Positions 17,551 to 26,233 of a stretch of 36,291 nt of DNA are shown in pieces. Within the stretch, counting starts at the first letter, position 1. Each line of letters starts with the position of its first letter. The stretch is from Sulfotelmatobacter sp049792875 (GTDB lineage: Bacteria; Acidobacteriota; Terriglobia; Terriglobales; Acidobacteriaceae), in contig JBARBI010000296.1 of the NCBI GenBank assembly GCA_049792875.1, forward strand, positions 1 through 36,291, given 5' to 3'. The translations under genes and the position numbers were made by a program. The notes beneath the pieces were generated by a model. It searched no databases, was not told where the DNA came from, and saw only the letters and a list, made by a program, of their open reading frames with translations.

Positions 17551-17619
17551 GTTTGCTCCGCCCCATATGCGAGGGCCGGATGCCCTCGCGACAGCCGGCA
17601 AGATGTGCGCGCTACTTTT

Positions 17620-19032
17620 TCAGCGTGGAGTTCCGCGACGCGATTTCGCCTCCTCCAGGATTCGGAAAAGCAGGAGCCACCGTTTTACGTTGGTGGTCAT
17701 CAGGAAATTCTCTTTGGCGTGCTCGCGGCCGCTGGTACCGATGCGCTTCGCGAAGTCGGGGTGCGTCAGCAGGTAGCGAATCTGAAACGCACATCCTTCC
17801 ACCGTGTGAACCAGAAGACCCGTGAGTTTGTGAATGATCTGGTTGGGAATGCCTCCCACGGCGCCGGCGATCGTGGGCTTTCCCTTCCACAGCGCCTCGG
17901 TAACGGTCAGGCCGAATCCTTCTTTGAGGGATTTTTGCACCACGATCGTCGAAGCCCTCTGGATCGCGTTGATTTCCAAAGCGCACCATGGCGGAAGATC
18001 AAGAATGATAATGTCGGGGTCGTTCCCGGCAGCCTCCTTCACTTCCTGCAACACCGCCGCTCCTTCGGGATCATCGGATGCGCCGCCACCGGCCAGAACC
18101 AGCTGGCAGTCCACATATTTCTTCGCGAGCTTGTAGGCGCGCACCACTCCGACGGGATCCTTCAGGCGATCGAATCGCGAAACCTGGGTCACAATGGGAC
18201 GAGAGCGGTCGATTCCAAATTCATCACATATCTTTTGTACCAGTGCGTCGGGCAGTTCTTTATTCTTCTCTGAGAGCGGATCGATGCAGGGGTAAAAGAG
18301 AAATTGTGGAATGGGCAGCTGCTTCGCGAAAGGCTGTGAAGAAAAAATGGCCGCGTCGTACTGTTCCACGAAGGGCCGCAGGAATTCCCACACCCGCGTG
18401 TCGGGATTCGATAAGTCAATATGACACCGCCAGACCCAACTGGCAGGCGTTTTGTCGCGCGAGCGAATCAGGCCTAACGGCTGCGGGTCGTGAATGACTA
18501 CCATCTCCTCGCCGAACTGCAGGCGTTCCCGATTCTGCTCGTTGTACATCAGAAATATCTCTTGCGCGGCCTTGGTGAGTTCGTAACTGCTGCCGTGAAG
18601 CGCATTGTGAAACGCTTTGGTGACCTCAAAGAAGTCGTTCCCGCCGGTTATGACATCCCAGCGCGTGGGCACTTCCAACTCGGAGAGCAGCGGCACCAGA
18701 CGATTCAACATCTCGGCCACACCGCCGCCCACCGCCGTGGAGTTGACCATCTTGATCGACTTCCCTTTCAGATCGCGGGCCAAAAAGCGCAAAGCATCCA
18801 CGTGTGCCTGGCCTATGATGTTCCGGTAGTCGTCCAGATGAGGCGGCGGAGCGGGCGCCGGGGGTGTCAGAACACTGGCTGGCAGGGGCTTGCCGTTTCC
18901 GCGAGCTGGCCCTGTGGGCAATGGCTCCGGCGTTTCGATCTCCACCCCGGTTTCGGAAGGGTCGGCTCCAGCCCGCAGGCCGGTGCTGGAACTTGCGTGG
19001 GTGGCGCGCTGATCTTCTGACTGTGCCTTCAT
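17620..19032 (-). CDS. treT: Trehalose synthase TreT-like GT4 glycosyltransferase
   Basis: 470 residues. After a Pro/Ser-rich, probably disordered N-terminal extension (about 1-65) comes a GT-B fold of the trehalose glycosyl-transferring synthase type. Motifs include MVNSTAVGGGVAEML near residue 95, IHDPQPLGLI, WRCHIDLSNPD, VTQVSRFDRLKDP and the GT4 donor site EGFGLTVTEALWKGKP, then GGIPNQI. The expected reaction joins glucose to an NDP-glucose to give trehalose in one step; some homologues run as phosphorylases. It is cytoplasmic. It lies 14 bp after the DUF5752-like gene, in one trehalose operon with the OtsA fusion. Other GT4 roles cannot be excluded. Confidence 0.85.
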   Translation of the reverse strand: MKAQSEDQRATHASSSTGLRAGADPSETGVEIETPEPLPTGPARGNGKPLPASVLTPPAPAPPPHLDDYRNIIGQAHVDALRFLARDLKGKSIKMVNSTAVGGGVAEMLNRLVPLLSELEVPTRWDVITGGNDFFEVTKAFHNALHGSSYELTKAAQEIFLMYNEQNRERLQFGEEMVVIHDPQPLGLIRSRDKTPASWVWRCHIDLSNPDTRVWEFLRPFVEQYDAAIFSSQPFAKQLPIPQFLFYPCIDPLSEKNKELPDALVQKICDEFGIDRSRPIVTQVSRFDRLKDPVGVVRAYKLAKKYVDCQLVLAGGGASDDPEGAAVLQEVKEAAGNDPDIIILDLPPWCALEINAIQRASTIVVQKSLKEGFGLTVTEALWKGKPTIAGAVGGIPNQIIHKLTGLLVHTVEGCAFQIRYLLTHPDFAKRIGTSGREHAKENFLMTTNVKRWLLLFRILEEAKSRRGTPR

Positions 19033-19046
19033 TCTTCTCGGCTGTT

Positions 19047-19724
19047 CTAGTTCAAAGCCTGTTCGACGATAGTGGCGATCTGCTGGCGTACGCCTTCCAT
19101 CGTGTTGGTATAGATGTCGATACGCTCAATCGATTCGGCCGCCTGGGACAGACCCGCTTCTTCTTCCAGCCACTGGGAAAAATCGTTCGACATAAGATGC
19201 AAACGCAGCCGCGCTTCAATGAAATGATGGTGAATCGAATGCACGCTGACCTGCTTCAGCCCCCCGAGAAACCCCGGCAGTGAGTCGGGTGCGAACGGTG
19301 TGGGCAGCACCACAATCGAGGCAGCACAAAAATAAAATGGCTCGTGCGCCAGCTTGGAACCCGACCGGGGATGTTGCTGCAGAAACTCATCCACGATTCC
19401 GACCATCCGGCGGCGCAGACCTTCGATCGCGGTGAATTCCCGCACGTCCACGCTGGCCAGCTGTTCGGCCAGAACCGGCTCGTTGCACGCAGAAAGACTC
19501 CAGTGAGCGAAGTCGTTGGAGAATCCTTGCTGGATAAAATGATGCTCCTGCAACGTCCGGAACGTGTGCTGGAAGATCGAATCATCGGGACAGGTCTCGA
19601 GCGCCTGCCACAGCTCGGAGAGGGTGGTGGCCTTCTGCCTGCCAATTCGCAGCAGGTGCTCCGATGTGTTGAAGTAAAACGGCTTGTCCGGCTTGTGCAC
19701 GGAGTGCTCGCCAGCAATAGGCAT
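19047..19724 (-). CDS. DUF5752-like protein of the trehalose block
   Basis: 225 residues, alpha-helical, without signal or membrane segment. The opening FYFNTSEHLLRIGRQKATTLSELWQALETCP and the paired motifs IFQHTFRTLQEHHFI and VSVHSIHHHFIEARLRL suggest two related halves rich in His and aromatic residues. I place it with DUF5752 (moderate confidence), a family I recall near glycosyltransferases. Its biochemical role is unknown. The gene lies between the OtsA fusion (101 bp upstream) and treT (14 bp downstream), so it probably assists or regulates trehalose formation. The ATG at 19724 has no strong ribosome binding site. Confidence 0.7.
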   Translation of the reverse strand: MPIAGEHSVHKPDKPFYFNTSEHLLRIGRQKATTLSELWQALETCPDDSIFQHTFRTLQEHHFIQQGFSNDFAHWSLSACNEPVLAEQLASVDVREFTAIEGLRRRMVGIVDEFLQQHPRSGSKLAHEPFYFCAASIVVLPTPFAPDSLPGFLGGLKQVSVHSIHHHFIEARLRLHLMSNDFSQWLEEEAGLSQAAESIERIDIYTNTMEGVRQQIATIVEQALN

Positions 19725-19825
19725 TGTGTCTTTAGGTGGCGCCAGGGCCAGGGGGGTTGCCTCCGTCTAGCCCGGCCACTCAGACAAACGCTCTAGTAGT
19801 TCATCCTCGTGTTGTGTTCCGTCCC

Positions 19826-22108
19826 CTATCCCACAGAAGCGCCTGCGCGGAATTTGTTGCTGCCTCCCTCCGCACTGTCCAGGCGTACTTCGCACAGTTC
19901 TCCAATCAGGCTCCCGGCCCAGCGATATACGTTGTGTTCGCGCACCAGCTTGCGCATCTGTTGCATGCGGGCCTGTTTTTCTTCGGGTTGCATTTCGAGG
20001 GCGGCTCGGATCGCCTCCGCAGTCTGATCAATGTCGTAGGGATTGACCTGAAGGGCGTCGCGCAACTCTCTGGCGGCCCCGGTGAAGCAACTGAGAATCA
20101 GCACCCCCCGTTCGTCGTGCCGGGTCGCCACGAATTCCTTCGCCACCAGGTTCATGCCATCGTGCAACGAGGTCACCAGGCACAAATCGGCGGCGCGGTA
20201 ATACGGAGCGATCTCGGCGTGACTGTGCTGCCGGTTCAACAGGACAATCGGCTTCCACTGGTCCGCCTGGAATCTCCAGTTGATGCGGTCGGCTTCGGTC
20301 TCCACTTCCGCCTGCAGGTCGTGATAACGCTTAATGTGCGTGCGCGTGGGCGCGCCGATCTGCACAAAGGTAAACACTCCCTGGTAGCGCGGATACTTTT
20401 CCAGAAAGCGCTCGACCGCCAGAAAGCGTTCCAGAATTCCCTTCGTATAATCCATGCGGTCAACGCCGATCCCCATCAGGACGGCTTCCACACCCAGGCT
20501 CTTCAACAGTGAGGCTCTTTCCTCGTAAGCCGATTCGTGCGGGGGATCGCCTACCTCTGCCGATGCCACGCTGATGGGGAAAGGCCGCACGGAGGTGGGA
20601 TGGTCCAGGCGCTGTACGGAGAAATGCTCCCAGTCGATGCGTGACTCCACAATCCGGTCGACCGTCTGCAGGAAGTTGGTGCAATGCGCCTGAATGTGAA
20701 AACCAATGAGGTCGGCGCCCAGCAGGCCATCCACCAGTTCGCGCTGCCAGGGGCAGATCCCGAACGCCTCCGGATTCGGCCACGGAATATGCCAGAAGAT
20801 GGCCACCCGGGCATCGGGCCTGCGCTGCTTGATCAGTCGCGGGAGCAGCGCAAAATGATAGTCCTGCACCAACACCACCGGCCGGCTGACGTTCTCCATC
20901 TCTTCCAACAGCGCATCGGCGAATTTTTGGTTCACTTCCTGATAATGCTGCCAGTCGCTGGCGCGGAACAGCGGGCGGGTGTGCGCGATGTGGCACAGAG
21001 GCCAGAGGCCTTCATTGGCAAACCCGTAGTAATAACCTTCCTCTTCTTCCTTCGTAAGCCAGACGCGCCGCAGAACATACCGCGGATCATCGGGCGGAAC
21101 CAGCAAGCGGTCATGCCCGTCCACCGTTTCCAGATCGGCGTCGCCCGATCCATGCGCCACCCAGGTGCCATCGCAGGCACAAAGCACGGGCTCGATCGCG
21201 GTAACCAGGCCGCTAGCCGGCACGTTGACCGCGATCGACTTGCCACGCCGGACGTGCAAATACGGCTCGCGGTTGGAGACTACGAAAAGCCTTCCATCTT
21301 GCAAGCGGGCGCGAACGTGCACCGCAAGCCGGTCGGCCGTCCAAACGGACTCGCCGGTCTCACGAAGACGAGCTTCCAGCTCGGCCGCTGAGCGGGCGGT
21401 GTTCAGGCTTTCCGCAAACGTCGCGACTTCCCGCGCCAGGGGGCGAAACATTTCCAAATCCGGGACCTTGATCCGTACCACACCTCGGCCCGTGCGCAGG
21501 GCCTTCATCCAGTGGGCTGTCCGCGCGATCGGTCCCGCAATGCTCCAGCGCACAATCAGCAAGGTGATGAGGACAATGAGAACGACGTGGGCCATGGCAC
21601 TCAGGAAGGTCTCGCGCCAGATCCGCAAGCTCTCCCCCCGGATATACCCGGAGTCGTGAACGATCGCCAGAATGCCGATGAGTTCATCTCCCCGGTGCAG
21701 GGGTAATGCATGAATGTGGATCGAAGCGCTTCCCATTCGGAGAAAGGCATTCGTATCCTGATTCTCCCTGAGCGCCTGTAGTACGATCGAGGGCGCGCTC
21801 GCCATCAGCGGCTCAATGCTGGTGGTGACGGCAATCGGATGGCCCTGCGGATCGTACACTGCCAATCCCGCCAAATGTTCCCGGTTGGCGAATTGCTGGA
21901 CCGTTCGCTGCAGGGCGTGTTGGGCGTCCCGATCCAGATCACGCTCTACATTCCTGGCCAGGCTCTCTCCCAATACCTCGGCGCGATGCTGCAAGTCTTT
22001 CTGCAGCCCCCGGTTCAGCATTAGCACCTGATAATACGAAGTGCAGAGCGAAACCAGTGTGACACCAATAATGAGAGAAATGATGAGTCGAGCGCTGAGC
22101 AATCGCAT
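19826..22108 (-). CDS. otsA: Trehalose-6-phosphate synthase fused to a membrane sensor module
   Basis: 760 residues from ATG 22108, with GGAGG 7 nt upstream; a GTG at 22129 lies before that site and is rejected. TM helix 1 (about 3-26) is followed by an extracytoplasmic domain of about 140 residues (TVQQFANREHLAGLAVYDPQG, then IHIHALPLHRGDELIGIL). TM helix 2 (about 173-190) leads into a HAMP-like linker (about 190-245). The GT20 catalytic domain starts near 273 (LFVVSNREPY) and is complete: VQDYHFALLPRL, FWHIPWPNPEAF, GIGVDRMDYTKGI and SLHDGMNLVAKEFVA. It joins glucose from a nucleotide sugar to glucose 6-phosphate. The sensor layout resembles a single-cache receptor. No trehalose-6-phosphate phosphatase is in the window. 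First gene of the trehalose operon. Confidence 0.9.
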   Translation of the reverse strand: MRLLSARLIISLIIGVTLVSLCTSYYQVLMLNRGLQKDLQHRAEVLGESLARNVERDLDRDAQHALQRTVQQFANREHLAGLAVYDPQGHPIAVTTSIEPLMASAPSIVLQALRENQDTNAFLRMGSASIHIHALPLHRGDELIGILAIVHDSGYIRGESLRIWRETFLSAMAHVVLIVLITLLIVRWSIAGPIARTAHWMKALRTGRGVVRIKVPDLEMFRPLAREVATFAESLNTARSAAELEARLRETGESVWTADRLAVHVRARLQDGRLFVVSNREPYLHVRRGKSIAVNVPASGLVTAIEPVLCACDGTWVAHGSGDADLETVDGHDRLLVPPDDPRYVLRRVWLTKEEEEGYYYGFANEGLWPLCHIAHTRPLFRASDWQHYQEVNQKFADALLEEMENVSRPVVLVQDYHFALLPRLIKQRRPDARVAIFWHIPWPNPEAFGICPWQRELVDGLLGADLIGFHIQAHCTNFLQTVDRIVESRIDWEHFSVQRLDHPTSVRPFPISVASAEVGDPPHESAYEERASLLKSLGVEAVLMGIGVDRMDYTKGILERFLAVERFLEKYPRYQGVFTFVQIGAPTRTHIKRYHDLQAEVETEADRINWRFQADQWKPIVLLNRQHSHAEIAPYYRAADLCLVTSLHDGMNLVAKEFVATRHDERGVLILSCFTGAARELRDALQVNPYDIDQTAEAIRAALEMQPEEKQARMQQMRKLVREHNVYRWAGSLIGELCEVRLDSAEGGSNKFRAGASVG

Positions 22109-22204
22109 GACGCGTCCTCCGAAACCCACAATTCAGCGGGCGGTCTCACCCCAAAACACCCCGGGAACAACCGACACAGCTTTGCGTTGCCTAACCACTA
22201 GCTG

Positions 22205-22290
22205 AGGAGGCGAGCCCTCAGACACTCTTACCGACTCGAGGACGCATACCCGTACGTCCGTTGCTTCGTCGGCGAAGCAGATTGCCTCCT
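22205..22290 (-). promoter_or_regulatory. Candidate structured leader of otsA
   Basis: The gap 22109-22496 holds no supported gene. Read on the minus strand, AGGAGGC (22290-22284) can pair with GCCTCCT (22211-22205). They enclose hairpin GCTTCG-CCGA-CGAAGC (22278-22263) and hairpin GGACG-10 nt-CGTCC (22259-22240). This three-helix arrangement about 100 nt upstream of the otsA start could be a cis-acting RNA. It does not match a riboswitch class that I recognise. Confidence 0.35.
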
Positions 22291-22496
22291 TCTGAGGACG
22301 GGAGCGGGAAAAGGGTTGCACAGCACATGCCAAAACCTAAGTTCTTTTTTTTCAGCGGAGTGGCGCACTGCCCGGGCAGAGCGGAGAATGTAATTCTTTC
22401 ACTCGGCAAGCTGATCTCAGCATACGCCGCAACAGGTCACAAGGATATGCAAGTTTACTTTTCCGCCTACCCGAAAAAGAGGGAACAATGATGGGC

Positions 22497-23918
22497 TTAC
22501 TTCCACGACAACGTAGTCATGGAATCTGAAGCCAAGGCAAGCTCGGCGGTCTTGTCTGCCTGTTTCAAGGTCGCGGTTTTCGCCGGTCCGGAGTTCGTCA
22601 CGACCAGCACTTTCTGCCCGTCTGGATTCTCGAAGCCAACCTGGTCAACCCCCGTCAGCCTGCTGGTGGACGCAAACCTCTTGGCTCCTCTCCTCACGGT
22701 GCGTGAGAAATGCGCAAACGCCCAATACTGGCCGCTGCGGGTGATCTCTTTCGTTTGCGAATGGATGGTCACAACCCCGCCACACGGGAACGGCCCGATA
22801 TTGGGCCGTCCCTTTTCATCAAGCGCCAAATTCCAACCGCTCAGAGCCTGGCACCAGTGCCGAATTGCCTGCGTAAACGTCTGCCCCCATTTGGCCCAGT
22901 CGGTCGCATAGTCCGGAGACGTGTAGTCTGGCCCGCCTTCGGTCCAATACAGTTGCGCCTCGGGATGCGCCTCGTGCACCTTGTCCATCAGTTCGGCCGT
23001 GCCCACGTATCCGTGAAACGCAACCGCATTGCAATACTTACGCAGGTCCTCGTCATCCAGTTCACAGATCGCTCGGCCCCACAGGTTGTAGTTGTGGTCG
23101 AGAATCCAGATCTTGGTGGAGAGGCCATTCTTCTGAAGCGCTGGGCCCAGATGATTCTTGACGAATCCGATCTCGTATTCCTGCCCCCACAAGCATGCCG
23201 GCATTCTGCCATCCTGGTCGGTGTCCACTTCGTTCTGGACCGTCACCGCCTGAACGGGTACTCCTTCGGCGGCATAGGCCTCGAGGAACTTCACAAAGTA
23301 CTCCGCATATGGGCCGAAGTAGCGCTGCCCCATGGAACCGCCCAGCATCGAGCCTCCGGCCTTCATCCATCCCGGAGGACTCCACGGCGACGAGAACAGA
23401 AATAAGTCTGGATTCGCCTTCCGTGCCTGGCGCAGCATGGGCAACACATAAGCCTGGTCGTGGGCAATCGAAAATCTCTTCATCTCGGGATCGGGCTCGC
23501 CCTCGTCATAGCTGAAGACTTCGGTGGAATAGTCGCTCGATCCGATGCAAGTACGGCAGACGTTGAGACCCATCTCCGAGGGATGAAACAAATCATGAAA
23601 CAGTTCGTCGCGCGCCGAGGCTGGAAGTTGATTGAACATGTAGCAGGCAGCGTCGGTGAAGGCCGCGCCGAACCCGAGCATCTCCTGGAACTTCTTGCCG
23701 GGATCGAGGGCGATGATGTCGTTCTCGGTGCCGCCGCCGCTTCGCCACGATAGAGCCGGCGCTGAGGCATAGCGGAGGGTGCCACTCGTTACCCGAACCG
23801 CGATGTCCCCTTGCGGCGCGGCCGGTGTCAAGGCGGAGGCCAGGTCGGCGGTTGCGGTCGCAGTCAATCCTACGGCAGATAATTTCAGGAACGTGCGTCT
23901 CGTCTGTTCGTTCGACAC
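22497..23918 (-). CDS. GH30 (subfamily 1-like) beta-glycosidase, Tat-exported
   Basis: 473 residues from GTG 23918, with AGGAGA 5 nt upstream. The N-terminus is a twin-arginine signal (TRRTFLKLSAVG). The GH30 barrel carries FQEMLGFGAAFTDAACYMF (77-95), FSSPWSPPGWMK (175-186), the acid/base VQNEVD (Glu230) and the nucleophile YWTEGGP (Glu327). The C-terminal side beta domain is complete (GQYWAFAHFSRTVRRGAKR, then VTNSGPA). The family includes glucosylceramidases and beta-1,6-glucanases; in a soil bacterium next to a GH16 enzyme, a beta-glucan substrate (fungal wall beta-1,6/1,3-glucan) is a reasonable guess. It is divergent from GH16 over 70 bp. Confidence 0.9.
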   Translation of the reverse strand: MSNEQTRRTFLKLSAVGLTATATADLASALTPAAPQGDIAVRVTSGTLRYASAPALSWRSGGGTENDIIALDPGKKFQEMLGFGAAFTDAACYMFNQLPASARDELFHDLFHPSEMGLNVCRTCIGSSDYSTEVFSYDEGEPDPEMKRFSIAHDQAYVLPMLRQARKANPDLFLFSSPWSPPGWMKAGGSMLGGSMGQRYFGPYAEYFVKFLEAYAAEGVPVQAVTVQNEVDTDQDGRMPACLWGQEYEIGFVKNHLGPALQKNGLSTKIWILDHNYNLWGRAICELDDEDLRKYCNAVAFHGYVGTAELMDKVHEAHPEAQLYWTEGGPDYTSPDYATDWAKWGQTFTQAIRHWCQALSGWNLALDEKGRPNIGPFPCGGVVTIHSQTKEITRSGQYWAFAHFSRTVRRGAKRFASTSRLTGVDQVGFENPDGQKVLVVTNSGPAKTATLKQADKTAELALASDSMTTLSWK

Positions 23919-23988
23919 GGGCTTCTCCTGGCACGAATGGGTTCGTTGTGAGTATAGTGCGAAGCATCAACGCTTTTACGGTGCATCC

Positions 23989-24864
23989 ATGAATTCCAAA
24001 TGGCAGGGCCTTACTGTGTTGGCAATAATTCTGTTGGCCAGCACGTGTAGCCTTGCGCAAGCTTCGCGGGCCGCTGCTCCGGCGTGGAAGCTGGTGTGGA
24101 GCGATGAGTTCAACACCCCCAATGTCTCCGCCGTCGACGCATCCAAATGGGTCACCGAAACCGGCGGAGGAGGCTGGGGCAACGATGAACTTGAGTACTA
24201 CACCAGCCGTCTCGACAACGCGTCACAACAGGAAGGCAACCTAGTCGTCAAGGTGCTGCAGGAGAAATACACTGGCCCTGACGGCGTCATCAGGAACTAC
24301 ACCTCCGCGCGCCTGAAGTCTCAAGGCAAGTTTTCGCAAGCGTATGGGCGTTTTGAAGCGCGCATCAAGATCCCGCGCGGACAGGGAATCTGGCCCGCCT
24401 TCTGGATGCTGGGCGACGACACCAACAAACCCGGCTGGCCTGCCTGCGGCGAGATCGACATCATGGAAAACATTGGCAAAGAGCCCGAACTGGTGCACGG
24501 CACGATTCACGGACCGGGATATTCCGGCGCGAACGGCATCGGCGCTCCCTACGCCCTACCCAGCGACCTGCGCTTTGCCGACGACTTTCACATCTTCGCG
24601 GTAGAGTGGGAACCAAACGAGATCCGTTTCTACGTGGACGAGCACCTTTACGAAACCCGCACTCCCGACGACCTGCCCAAGGGAGCGAAGTGGGTTTACG
24701 ACCATCCTTTCTACCTGCTGCTCAACGTCGCGGTGGGCGGCCCTTGGCCCGGGAGTCCGGACGCCTCGACCGTCTTCCCGCAAACCATGCTGGTGGATTA
24801 TGTGCGGGTTTATGCCCGCACAAGTTCTTCCGCTCAACCGCAACCGCGGAGCGGCGGAATGTGA
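23989..24864 (+). CDS. GH16 endo-beta-1,3-glucanase-like enzyme
   Basis: 291 residues from ATG 23989. The reading frame is open to 23779, but the first 70 residues overlap the divergent gene and lack coding character. The signal peptide (LTVLAIILLASTCSLAQA) is followed by one GH16 jelly roll: WKLVWSDEFN (33-42), YGRFEARIKIPRGQGIWPAFWML and the catalytic GEIDIMENIG (Glu155, Asp157, Glu160). EIDIME, with the extra residue, is the laminarinase-type signature. A C-terminal NVAVGGPWPG and VDYVRVY complete the fold. It should cleave beta-1,3-linkages in laminarin-like or fungal glucans. No clear Shine-Dalgarno is visible. Confidence 0.92.
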   Translation: MNSKWQGLTVLAIILLASTCSLAQASRAAAPAWKLVWSDEFNTPNVSAVDASKWVTETGGGGWGNDELEYYTSRLDNASQQEGNLVVKVLQEKYTGPDGVIRNYTSARLKSQGKFSQAYGRFEARIKIPRGQGIWPAFWMLGDDTNKPGWPACGEIDIMENIGKEPELVHGTIHGPGYSGANGIGAPYALPSDLRFADDFHIFAVEWEPNEIRFYVDEHLYETRTPDDLPKGAKWVYDHPFYLLLNVAVGGPWPGSPDASTVFPQTMLVDYVRVYARTSSSAQPQPRSGGM

Positions 24865-25018
24865 AGGCTCGGAGCGGAAAGTGTCCGGTGCGAGCAGAAA
24901 TCAAGTCGCGAGTTCCCGCTCCAGGGGCACAGGTCCTTTTGGAACACGCCCAGTTGACTCCCTCATTATCCCCTCAGATAAAATCGGTGTCTGTTGTGCC
25001 TTAGGAGGGATGTCTGGC

Positions 25019-26194
25019 ATGAGCAAAGTAAGGGTCTTGGTAGGCACGCGCAAAGGTGCCTTCATTCTCACCGCAGACGGCAAGCGCCAAAACTGGGAAG
25101 TTAGCGGTCCGCACTTTGCTGGCTGGGAACTGTATCACCTCAAGGGCTCACCTGCCGATCCGAATCGCATTTACGCCTCGCAGACCAGCGGCTGGTTCGG
25201 ACAAATCATTCAACGCTCCGACGATGGAGGCAAAACCTGGCACCAACCCGGAACGCCGCCCGGCGAAGCGGCTGCTCCGGGCGGGATGCCGAAGGCCGAG
25301 AGCAATAAATTCGTCTACGATGCAGCCGCCGCGCCTCTGACCACTCATCAGTGGTATGACGGCACGCAGCATCCCTGGGAATTCAAGCGGGTCTGGCATC
25401 TCGAACCGTCGCTTACCGATCCCAACACGGTCTATGCCGGAGTCGAAGACGCGGCCATATTTCGTTCCACCGATGGCGGCAAGAACTGGCACGAACTCCC
25501 GGGCCTGCGCGGCCACGGCACCGGCCCCAAGTGGCAGCCCGGCGCCGGAGGCATGTGCCTGCACACCATCATTCTCGACCCCAGCAATCCAGATCGGATC
25601 TACATTGCGATCTCCGCTGCCGGCGCTTTCCGCACCGACGACGGCGGCAAGACCTGGAAGCCGATCAATAAAGGACTGTACTCGAAATACATTCCCAACC
25701 CGACAGCGGAGATCGGGCACTGCGTGCACCACATCGCAATGAACCCGTCCCGCCCCGGAGTGCTCTTCATGCAGAAGCACTGGGACGTTATGCGCTCGGA
25801 CGACGCCGGTGATCAGTGGACGAAGATCAGCGGCGATCTCCCGACTGATTTCGGCTTCGTCATCGATATCCATTCGCACGAACCGGAGACCGTTTACGTC
25901 ATCCCCATCAAGAGCGATGGCGAGCACTACGTGATGGACGGCAAGTTGCGCGTCTATCGCAGCCGCACCGGCGGCAACGAATGGGAAGCGCTCACCAAAG
26001 GCCTGCCGCAAGAGAACTGCTACGTCAACGTTCTGCGCGACGCAATGGCCGTGGACACGCTCGATAAGTGCGGCATCTATTTCGGCACTTCAGGCGGACA
26101 AGTGTATTGCTCGGCCGATGCTGGAAACAGCTGGAATCCAATTGTCCGCGATTTGCCAGCGGTGCTATCGGTGGAAGTGCAGACGCTCGCGTAA
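25019..26194 (+). CDS. BNR/Asp-box beta-propeller protein (sialidase-like fold)
   Basis: 391 residues from ATG 25019, with AGGAGGG (25003-25009) 9 nt upstream; ATG 25010 is too close to that site. Six Asp-box or related turns are visible: RSDDGGKTWH, RSTDGGKNWH, RTDDGGKTWK, RSDDAGDQWT, RSRTGGNEWE and CSADAGNSWN. They fit a six- or seven-bladed propeller. There is no signal peptide; the protein starts SKVRVLVGTRKGAFIL, so it should be cytoplasmic. It lacks the Arg triad context of a true sialidase, so 'sialidase' describes the fold only. It lies in line with a DUF4440-like gene (39 bp gap) and a MoaD-like gene. Confidence 0.8.
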   Translation: MSKVRVLVGTRKGAFILTADGKRQNWEVSGPHFAGWELYHLKGSPADPNRIYASQTSGWFGQIIQRSDDGGKTWHQPGTPPGEAAAPGGMPKAESNKFVYDAAAAPLTTHQWYDGTQHPWEFKRVWHLEPSLTDPNTVYAGVEDAAIFRSTDGGKNWHELPGLRGHGTGPKWQPGAGGMCLHTIILDPSNPDRIYIAISAAGAFRTDDGGKTWKPINKGLYSKYIPNPTAEIGHCVHHIAMNPSRPGVLFMQKHWDVMRSDDAGDQWTKISGDLPTDFGFVIDIHSHEPETVYVIPIKSDGEHYVMDGKLRVYRSRTGGNEWEALTKGLPQENCYVNVLRDAMAVDTLDKCGIYFGTSGGQVYCSADAGNSWNPIVRDLPAVLSVEVQTLA

Positions 26195-26233
26195 GGTGAT
26201 GGCGTCGCTGAGATTTGTCCCTGGAGAGAAGAA

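Noticed and set aside
22141..22200. Possible c-di-GMP (GEMM) riboswitch because of GGCAACGCAAAGCTG on the minus strand
   Set aside because: The similarity to GGACGCAAAGCC is short, and the required helices around it are missing.
22261..22491. Plus-strand 76-residue frame
   Set aside because: It has no ribosome binding site or recognisable domain and runs antisense to the otsA leader.
22870..22885. CGTAAACGTCTGCC within GH30, same half-site as in xylB
   Set aside because: One half only, within coding sequence; the resemblance is explained by codon use for QTFTQA.
25019..26194. True exo-alpha-sialidase
   Set aside because: Asp boxes show only the fold; no export signal and no visible arginine-triad context.
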